Origin: Coleofasciculus sp. LEGE 07092
Lineage (GTDB): Bacteria > Cyanobacteriota > Cyanobacteriia > Cyanobacteriales > Coleofasciculaceae
Assembly: GCF_015207375.1 (NCBI RefSeq)
Contig: NZ_JADEWY010000035.1
Location: forward strand, 1-50,322
DNA length: 50,322 bases
Direction: 5' to 3'
The notes under the pieces are model-generated. The model was not told the origin of the DNA, did not search any database, and saw nothing but the letters and a program-made list of their open reading frames with translations. The position numbers were made by a program, and so were the translations under genes. Below, one piece after another: positions 43,676-50,322 of this stretch. Each line of letters opens with the position of its first letter. Position 1 is the stretch's first letter.

Positions 43676-45452
43676 CAATCTTATCCTCTTGTGTTTCAGT
43701 TTGAGCGAGTTGAAAGGGGACGATGGAAAACATCTTGTTTTCCTGGTACAGCTTGATTAATTGTTGGGCAACATTTTCAATGTAAGCCGGAGAAACGACC
43801 TCTGGCAAAGTCCGCCAAGGACTTAGCAGCCGATGGAGACTGAGTACCAACCATTCGCCTTTGGCAAAAAAGTCACCTAACACTTTCCGGTTGTAAATCC
43901 ACATATGAACGCAAGCAGCGGCTGTATGTAGGGTGCAGTATTTCTTTGCTACCTCAAATAACTCAGGGGATTGGTCGTGACCATATTCAAAGCCTGAATT
44001 GGCAATGAGTTGGTCGTGGGCGTTGAGTTCTTCAAGGATAGCGCTGGTTAGCATCCCAATCTTATCCAAGACTTCCGCATCGACATCAGACGCTGTTGTT
44101 AAGTCTTGCAGTTGCCCTAGGGCAATTTCTAGCCCTTGCAACACATCATCAACTCCCCGTCCGAATAGCTGGAGTTTCTCTGGCTCAAAAGGTGGCACGG
44201 ATTGTTCTAGGGAAAAGATAGTTTCTAGACGGGATTGGATGCCTTCCATCGTTTTATCAGTTCGTTTCGCCCGATATTTAGTGATTTGGCGAAACTGGAG
44301 GAGCAGGGCATGCAGGTTAACAACGCTGCTGCCATCAAACATACTGATGATGGAATTATCCCGGAGCATCTTTTGGAAAATACCCCAATCATGTTCCTCC
44401 CGCATATAGAAACGAGCACCCAGCACCACCGAAACGTTATTAACTACTGTTTCTAACTGGATGGTGACAAAGTATTTCACTACGGCTGCCCAGACGGAAA
44501 ACTGCTCTGGGATAATGTGAAATCCTCTAGCTGACCCAATGGTTTCACAATCGCAGATTAAAAGATCTAAGAACGCATCTACTAAGGTTTGGCGAGGCTG
44601 GGGAATATCGAAAACAGTTTTGTTATAAATGACGCGATTCAGGGCAAATTTCAGGGTCGTTCTCAAGGCGGTATCGGCGGCACCGTGAGAAAAAGCCGAA
44701 CACAACATCCGCGTGATTTGAAAGCCCTTAAGGGCTAGTTCCAAACCCGCTCCTTCTTCCTTCAACCGCATCTCTTCGGGAATAAAGCAATCTTTAAACC
44801 CAATCCCACTCATATCCGCACCGCGAATTCCGTGGGTGAGAATCTTGGGCAGATTGTAATAAGTTGCCGAGTCGAGTTGGCTTTTATCCACCATAAATAA
44901 TGATAGACACCGCGCTCCCTCCTCTTCGCTGGTTTTAGCCAGCACAAAGGTAACTCCTGAGCGCGTGGCGCGGTTGATGGGCCACTTTTCCCCGTTGAGG
45001 AGATAACCGCCAGGAACTTTGGTAGCTGTGACATTACCAGCAATCAAATCGCTGCCATGTTCCCGTTCGGAATAGGCAAGGCACATGGTTCCATTGTGGT
45101 TTTTCATGAAACTGGCTAGTTTCTGCTTTTGTTCCTCTGTGCCTGCCATCCAGGTTAGGAACGACCAAAACATGGTGGTAAATGCGATCGCCGAATTTTG
45201 GTCACGCCGCGACAGCACCCGCACAAAGGCGACGAATTCCTCAAAGGAGGTAAACTCTCCGCCACAATCAACGGGGATGTAATAATGCTGTAGCTTCCAG
45301 TTGTAGAGCCAGTTCACTTCCGCTTCCGGAAACTCTTCCCGTTCATCCAGTTCAACCACCCGTTTGAAGGACATGATACTCTCTGGATTATCAGGAGATC
45401 CCAAATCATGCTCTAGGGATTCAGCGAGGCGATACTGCTTGAGTTGATGCAT
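43644..45452 (-). CDS. Acyl-CoA-dehydrogenase-like enzyme, probably acting on acyl-ACP
   Basis: A 602-residue flavoprotein of the acyl-CoA dehydrogenase superfamily, longer than the usual 380 residues because of a C-terminal extension of about 200 residues. LAYSEREHGSDL (125-136) and LNGEKWPINRA (152-162) are the FAD and substrate-binding segments. The place of the catalytic base (YEGT in many members) reads MFDGSS, with Asp373 in place of Glu. It lies between FAAL and the ACP, and its end overlaps the ACP start, so an acyl-ACP substrate is likely. The likely reaction is alpha,beta-desaturation of the loaded acyl chain. Loss of dehydrogenase activity is also possible. Confidence 0.82.
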   Translation of the reverse strand: MHQLKQYRLAESLEHDLGSPDNPESIMSFKRVVELDEREEFPEAEVNWLYNWKLQHYYIPVDCGGEFTSFEEFVAFVRVLSRRDQNSAIAFTTMFWSFLTWMAGTEEQKQKLASFMKNHNGTMCLAYSEREHGSDLIAGNVTATKVPGGYLLNGEKWPINRATRSGVTFVLAKTSEEEGARCLSLFMVDKSQLDSATYYNLPKILTHGIRGADMSGIGFKDCFIPEEMRLKEEGAGLELALKGFQITRMLCSAFSHGAADTALRTTLKFALNRVIYNKTVFDIPQPRQTLVDAFLDLLICDCETIGSARGFHIIPEQFSVWAAVVKYFVTIQLETVVNNVSVVLGARFYMREEHDWGIFQKMLRDNSIISMFDGSSVVNLHALLLQFRQITKYRAKRTDKTMEGIQSRLETIFSLEQSVPPFEPEKLQLFGRGVDDVLQGLEIALGQLQDLTTASDVDAEVLDKIGMLTSAILEELNAHDQLIANSGFEYGHDQSPELFEVAKKYCTLHTAAACVHMWIYNRKVLGDFFAKGEWLVLSLHRLLSPWRTLPEVVSPAYIENVAQQLIKLYQENKMFSIVPFQLAQTETQEDKIDATSELQLQA

Positions 45453-45553
45453 TGATTTCTCCAGTTATTCGTTACTTAGTCATTAGTCATGGGTTCGTTA
45501 CTACTAACAGATAGTTTATAGCGGTTCTCATTTACAGGAGGTACAGTCCCATT

Positions 45554-45581
45554 CCCTACTCCCCACTCCCTACTCCCTGCC
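45554..45581 (+). repeat. Heptanucleotide repeat ccctact-like, four units
   Basis: Units ccctact, ccccact, ccctact and ccctgcc lie in the 178-base gap between the FAAL and dehydrogenase genes. Same class as the heptamers at 7312 and at the left end of the window. Confidence 0.75.
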
Positions 45582-45630
45582 TTCATCAGGGTGTACCTCT
45601 CCAGACTCGGAAATGCTATATGACTAGCAA

Positions 45631-47472
45631 CTAAGGTTTGATTGTTTGCACTTGTTGTGCTAAAGAGTCTACTTCTCCTTGGAGATTGCGGAATTTAGCT
45701 GTGAATTTGGGATTCTCGCTCCAATCTGCTAGTACTCCGAGTTCTCCTGCTAAGAAGTTTCCTCGAGCCGCACGGCGCTGAATCTTGCCACTTGAGGTTT
45801 TTAGGATGTTTCCGGGTTTGACCAATACCACAGCATAGGCATGGAGTTCGTGTTCTTCTGCCACTGCCTGACGAATGTCAGTAAGGATTGCATCGAAGTT
45901 TACATCTTGGGTGCGGCGTTCCACCTCTTGAAGAATAATCAATCGTTCCTCACCGCTGGCATCGACAGAAAATGCGGCACCGTAGTCGGGACGCAGCGCT
46001 GAGTGAACTTGCTGCACCGTCCATTCAATATCTTGAGGATAGTGATTCGTGCCTCGGATGATGATCAAATCTTTGATCCGACCGACGATAAACAACTCAC
46101 CCTCTTTGAGAAATCCCAGGTCGCCTGTGCGTAGAAAAGCACCTTCTCCTGTATCTGTTAGGTAAGCTTGGAAGGTTTCTTTTGTCTCTTCGGGACGCTG
46201 CCAATAGCCTTGAGCAACACTGGGATCTTTCACCCAAATCTCGCCGATTTCATCGGGAGCGCAGCGGGTGTGCTTTTCAGGATCGGCAATGGCTACCTGA
46301 GTATCGCAGACCAAACGACCGCACCCAGCTATTGCGCGCACTCCCTCTCGAGGTTGACTAACTGCTACCACTCGGTTTCTTTCCAGCGCTGCTGCCTCAA
46401 CGAAGCAGAGTACTGGGGGTTCTAGCAACGGACTGGTGGAAACTAATAGGGTATCTTCAGCCAATCCGTAAGCGGGAGCAAAGGCATTCCAACGGAAGCC
46501 GCAGGGTTGAAAGGTTTCAAAGAAACTCTCCATTACCTTGGGATTAATGGGTTCGGCGGCATTGCCTGCTGCCTGCCAATTACTCAGATCTAATGCTTCG
46601 AGTTGTTTGGGTTTAGCTCGGCGAACGCACAAATCGTAAGCAAAGTTAGGGGCTTGGCTATGGGTTGCCCTGTAGCGCGAAATGGCAGCCAACCAGCGAA
46701 TGGGTTGCTTGATAAAGGCAAAGGGTGACATCACATAGCAGGGCGTCCCGTTGTAGAGTGGTTGCATCAGTCCTTCCACCAGCCCGTAATCGTGGAAGTA
46801 AGGCATCCAGCTTACTGTAACGCTGTCTGAATCATACCCACAGGCTTTCTGGAGATAGCCTGAATGGACCATCAGGTTTTTGTGGGTGAGCATCACGCCC
46901 TTGGGGGTGGAGGTCGAACCTGAGGTGTATTGAAGATAAGCGATTTGTTCGCTGTTAACTTTAGGATCTTGCCATTCCTCTGCCAATTGCAGATCCATCT
47001 GTTCGGTATCGAGCCAGCGCATCTCCTCGAATTCTGGAAACTCGTCGCGAACGTCTTCTAAGAGGGAAAGAATGCGAGCGTTAGTCAGCACTACAGAGGC
47101 TTGAGCATCTTTGACAATGGAGCGCAATCTCGGTAATGTGCGCTTCATTCGCCCACCGTCAGGAGGCGGCACGGGGATAGCAATAACCCCACTGTAGAAA
47201 CAACCGCAAAATGCGGCGATTACTTCCAATCCTTGGGGATAGAGCAGCAATGCTCGTTCTCCGGGGGCGCTGTGGTGTTGCAGCCAAGCTCCGATTGCTC
47301 TGGCTTGATGATCCAGTTCAGCATAGGTTAGGGATGAACCTTCGGTCTTGCCATCAATCAGAAAGGTATAAGCTCCCCGCTCGGCTTGATGGATGGCTCG
47401 CCAGCGTAGCAGCTCGATTAGGGTAGAAGATTCACCTGTTGGAACAGTTGAATTAGCAGGGGTTTGAAGCAT
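45631..47472 (-). CDS. Fatty acyl-AMP ligase (FAAL)
   Basis: A 613-residue adenylate-forming enzyme that activates fatty acids with ATP and hands them to a carrier protein. The P-loop is YTSGSTSTPKGVML (182-194). The adenylation motif LRTGDLGFL and GRIKDLIIIRGTNHYPQDIE match FAAL and related proteins, where the HYPQDIE form is typical. The C-terminal Lys motif SSGKIQRRA is intact. FAALs are told from acyl-CoA ligases by an insertion in the large domain, which I cannot align here. Neighbouring ACP supports the FAAL reading. It is first in the minus-strand run, with the noncoding region upstream containing two repeats. DltA is its functional counterpart in the Dlt pathway. Confidence 0.92.
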   Translation of the reverse strand: MLQTPANSTVPTGESSTLIELLRWRAIHQAERGAYTFLIDGKTEGSSLTYAELDHQARAIGAWLQHHSAPGERALLLYPQGLEVIAAFCGCFYSGVIAIPVPPPDGGRMKRTLPRLRSIVKDAQASVVLTNARILSLLEDVRDEFPEFEEMRWLDTEQMDLQLAEEWQDPKVNSEQIAYLQYTSGSTSTPKGVMLTHKNLMVHSGYLQKACGYDSDSVTVSWMPYFHDYGLVEGLMQPLYNGTPCYVMSPFAFIKQPIRWLAAISRYRATHSQAPNFAYDLCVRRAKPKQLEALDLSNWQAAGNAAEPINPKVMESFFETFQPCGFRWNAFAPAYGLAEDTLLVSTSPLLEPPVLCFVEAAALERNRVVAVSQPREGVRAIAGCGRLVCDTQVAIADPEKHTRCAPDEIGEIWVKDPSVAQGYWQRPEETKETFQAYLTDTGEGAFLRTGDLGFLKEGELFIVGRIKDLIIIRGTNHYPQDIEWTVQQVHSALRPDYGAAFSVDASGEERLIILQEVERRTQDVNFDAILTDIRQAVAEEHELHAYAVVLVKPGNILKTSSGKIQRRAARGNFLAGELGVLADWSENPKFTAKFRNLQGEVDSLAQQVQTIKP

Positions 47473-47550
47473 CTTTATAGTGTTTTTATAGATTTTTAAC
47501 CGGAGGTTAAGACAGACGATGCTGCGATCGCTCTTTAAAAAGAAAAAGTG

Positions 47551-47636
47551 ATTGGCTGCATCTTGGCATATTCTTTTGGGGAATGGCTAGCCCTTTATTG
47601 ACCGCATCTTGACATATTCTTTTCAGGAATAGCTAG
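47551..47636. repeat. Two imperfect direct repeats of 40 bases, 46-base period
   Basis: The 40-base sequence at 47551-47590 is repeated at 47597-47636, with about six mismatches. Both contain gcatcttg(g/a)catattctttt followed by ggaat(g/a)gctag. They lie 80-165 bases before the FAAL start, a fair place for paired operator sites. Regulator unknown. Confidence 0.6.
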
Positions 47637-47817
47637 TACTCTCACTGCTGCCTTATCCAACAAACTCTTAACTAAACTTAAAAATTGATAGTGAATAGCA
47701 ACATGATTCTTCTTTTTTAGCTGCTGTACATCATCATCATTATGGCGTAATATTTTTGACTAAAACTGTTATTATATGAAGTTTTGATAAAGTTTCGGCA
47801 GTTTCCCTACCGAATAC

Positions 47818-47834
47818 GCCCCCAGAAAGGGGGC
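47818..47834. terminator. GC-rich hairpin GCCCCC-AGAAA-GGGGGC
   Basis: A perfect six-base-pair stem with a five-base loop. It lies downstream of the minus-strand SH3 gene and just before the MITE-like element. There is no U-run, so it could be a weak terminator or an mRNA structure. Confidence 0.45.
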
Positions 47835-47857
47835 ATAGATGCAAAAGCGCTATAAAC

Positions 47858-47993
47858 TGAGATCTTGCACCAATCTGCCAGTGGTTAAAACCACGGTCTC
47901 ATCGCTTGCATTCGTCTGCCTAGGACTGGACAAGAGTTTTAACTCTGGGCGGGTTGTGTAGCTTGTTGAGAAGAGAAGGGTGCAAGATCTGAG
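47858..47993. mobile_element. MITE-like element with 12-base terminal inverted repeats
   Basis: AGATCTTGCACC (47860-47871) is matched by GGTGCAAGATCT (47979-47990). The seven bases tataaac flank both ends (47851-47857 and 47994-48000), a likely target-site duplication. Inside are two hairpin-forming palindromes, GTGGTT-AA-AACCAC (47881-47894) and AGAGTT-TT-AACTCT (47933-47946). It is too short to encode a transposase and would be mobilised in trans. No second copy was found in the window. Confidence 0.55.
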
Positions 47994-48015
47994 TATAAAC
48001 CTAGACCAGCTTGCC

Positions 48016-48657
48016 CTAAGGACAAGCAGAGGGAGCAGTAAGATTCCCCTCCGGAAAACCGCTAGAAATCCACCCGTCAATAGGTTCGGTGATCTGAATC
48101 CATGTACGTCCTTGGTTATCTTTTTCAGAGCGCCGAGGCGTAGCCAGTTGGACGGTTTTTCCGACGAAGACTCCCCCAACCCTTGCAGCAGAAAGGGAGG
48201 GATTTCGGCGCACAGCCAAACCTTGTGGAATAGCCACTCGGCGGCAAATGTCTGCCATTGTGTTGGTGTCGGGTTGGTTGGCGTTTTGGCAGAGTTTGAG
48301 ATCCATTGTCTGAACATACCCTGTCTCTGGCGAACTGATCGCGATCCATCCACCATTGCCATTACCAGCCAGCGTCACCTCTTCATTGGACGCTAAGGTT
48401 GTAATCGTTCGACTGGAGGTGGAACGCTCTGTGTAAATAAAAATCCGTTTTTTAACAGCACGACACTGTCCGATAAGTCCCGCCTGTGCAAGTTGAACGT
48501 TGCCCTGAGTCTCAAATAAAGCAGGTTCTGATGCTTGAATGGCATTATCTGTGGGATTGCTGTTAACGGCACTGACAGGAGCGTTTAGACCCCCTACAGC
48601 ACTAAATACAAACGCTAATACGGCGGCAGATTTACCCCAGTAATTCATTGTTTTCAT
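48016..48657 (-). CDS. Secreted protein with two SH3b domains
   Basis: A 213-residue protein. The N-terminus is a signal peptide with a hydrophobic core (AAVLAFVFSAVGGL) and a probable cleavage near APVSA. Two SH3b-like stretches follow: residues about 58-115 (FIYTERSTSSRTI, then GGWIAISSPETGYVQ) and about 130-205 (LAVRRNPSLSAARVGGV, then TWIQITEPIDGWIS). Cys pairs (QCRAV with LKLC, and ICRRV with SACP) may form disulfides in each domain. SH3b domains bind peptidoglycan or cell-wall polymers. The protein is minus-strand and separate from tocopherol cyclase. Function beyond wall binding is unknown. Confidence 0.75.
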   Translation of the reverse strand: MKTMNYWGKSAAVLAFVFSAVGGLNAPVSAVNSNPTDNAIQASEPALFETQGNVQLAQAGLIGQCRAVKKRIFIYTERSTSSRTITTLASNEEVTLAGNGNGGWIAISSPETGYVQTMDLKLCQNANQPDTNTMADICRRVAIPQGLAVRRNPSLSAARVGGVFVGKTVQLATPRRSEKDNQGRTWIQITEPIDGWISSGFPEGNLTAPSACP

Positions 48658-50158
<1,501 letters not shown>

Positions 50159-50172
50159 CATTTAGGGAATAG

Positions 50173-50300
50173 GGAGACAAGGAGACAAGGAGACAAGGAG
50201 ACAAGGAGACAAGGAGACAAGGAGACAAGGAGACAAGGAGACAAGGAGACAAGGAGACAAGGAGACAAGGAGACAAGGAGACAAGGAGACAAGGAGACAA
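50173..50300 (+). repeat. Octanucleotide tandem repeat ggagacaa, 16 perfect copies
   Basis: Sixteen uninterrupted copies of ggagacaa fill exactly 128 bases, directly after tocopherol cyclase. The reverse complement reads ttgtctcc. This is longer and more regular than the other repeats in the window. Length is likely to vary between strains and may also be under-called in assembly. Confidence 0.95.
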
Positions 50301-50322
50301 GAAAATTTTTGAGGTGTTACTC

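Larger units (their letters stand above)
47473..48015. promoter_or_regulatory. Noncoding region upstream of the FAAL run
   Basis: About 540 bases without a convincing gene. From left to right it holds one HIP1 site (47524), a 40-base direct repeat (47551 and 47597), an AT-rich stretch, a GC-rich hairpin (47818) and a MITE-like element (47858-47993). The promoter for the FAAL/ACP/MBOAT run is expected here. A minus-strand frame at 47850-48362 runs through the hairpin zone but is a shadow of the SH3 gene. Confidence 0.55.

Noticed and set aside
43999-44409. Plus-strand frame of 136 residues opposite the dehydrogenase
   Set aside because: Antisense shadow; Ser-rich with no family pattern.
47850-48362. 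Minus-strand frame of 170 residues in the same area as the SH3 gene
   Set aside because: It is a shadow of the SH3 protein frame and runs through the MITE-like element. The SH3 frame has a signal peptide and domain pattern.
50173-50300. CRISPR array
   Set aside because: The unit is eight bases without spacers and no cas gene is nearby.

Overview
The window comes from a cyanobacterium, most likely a filamentous one. The octamer GCGATCGC (HIP1) occurs about 32 times by eye. Heptameric and octameric short tandem repeats typical of filamentous cyanobacteria sit between genes. A tocopherol cyclase of cyanobacterial type and a cyanobacterial-style membrane antiporter with two stress domains are also present. 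I cannot name the genus.

Layout. (1) 0.4-5.6 kb, plus strand: a cell-envelope glycan module with an ArnT/GT39-like membrane glycosyltransferase, a DPM1-like GT2, a predicted alpha/alpha-toroid polysaccharide-lyase-like protein and a UPF0104 flippase-like protein. (2) 5.8-14.1 kb, mostly housekeeping or stress genes: an orphan PAS histidine kinase, galT, sucrose-phosphate synthase, an SGNH hydrolase, a Kef-type antiporter with two Usp domains and two very small proteins. (3) 14.4-32.3 kb, mainly minus strand: membrane glycosyltransferases of GT39 type (one broken), three GT2 enzymes, a methyltransferase, an SMR/ArnE-like carrier and a second UPF0104 protein. Most of the AT-rich part of this stretch lacks HIP1 sites. 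(4) 32.3-47.5 kb, one long minus-strand run: two MBOAT/SGNH acyl-transfer cassettes, with an NDH-2 and an HTTM-DCC fusion between them and a fatty acyl-AMP ligase, acyl-CoA-dehydrogenase-like enzyme and carrier protein at the upstream end. (5) 47.5-50.3 kb: a noncoding stretch with a MITE-like element and direct repeats, a secreted SH3-domain protein, tocopherol cyclase and a 16-copy octamer repeat.

How the genes may work together. The GT2 enzymes would charge polyprenyl phosphate with sugars inside the cell. The small carriers (SMR/ArnE-like, UPF0104) could move lipids across the membrane, and the GT39-type proteins would transfer sugars on the outer face. The run at 39.5-47.5 kb has every functional slot of the Dlt (D-alanylation) pathway, but loaded for fatty acids: FAAL in place of DltA, ACP in place of DltC, MBOAT in place of DltB, and SGNH proteins in place of DltD. 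An added dehydrogenase could unsaturate the acyl-ACP. Both MBOAT proteins end in a hexapeptide of the form F-x-Y-F-x-F, matching the C-terminal tyrosine acyl-shuttle motif known from Dlt-type systems. The inference is a lipid-acylation system for an extracellular glycan or glycolipid. This is the most interesting feature of the window.
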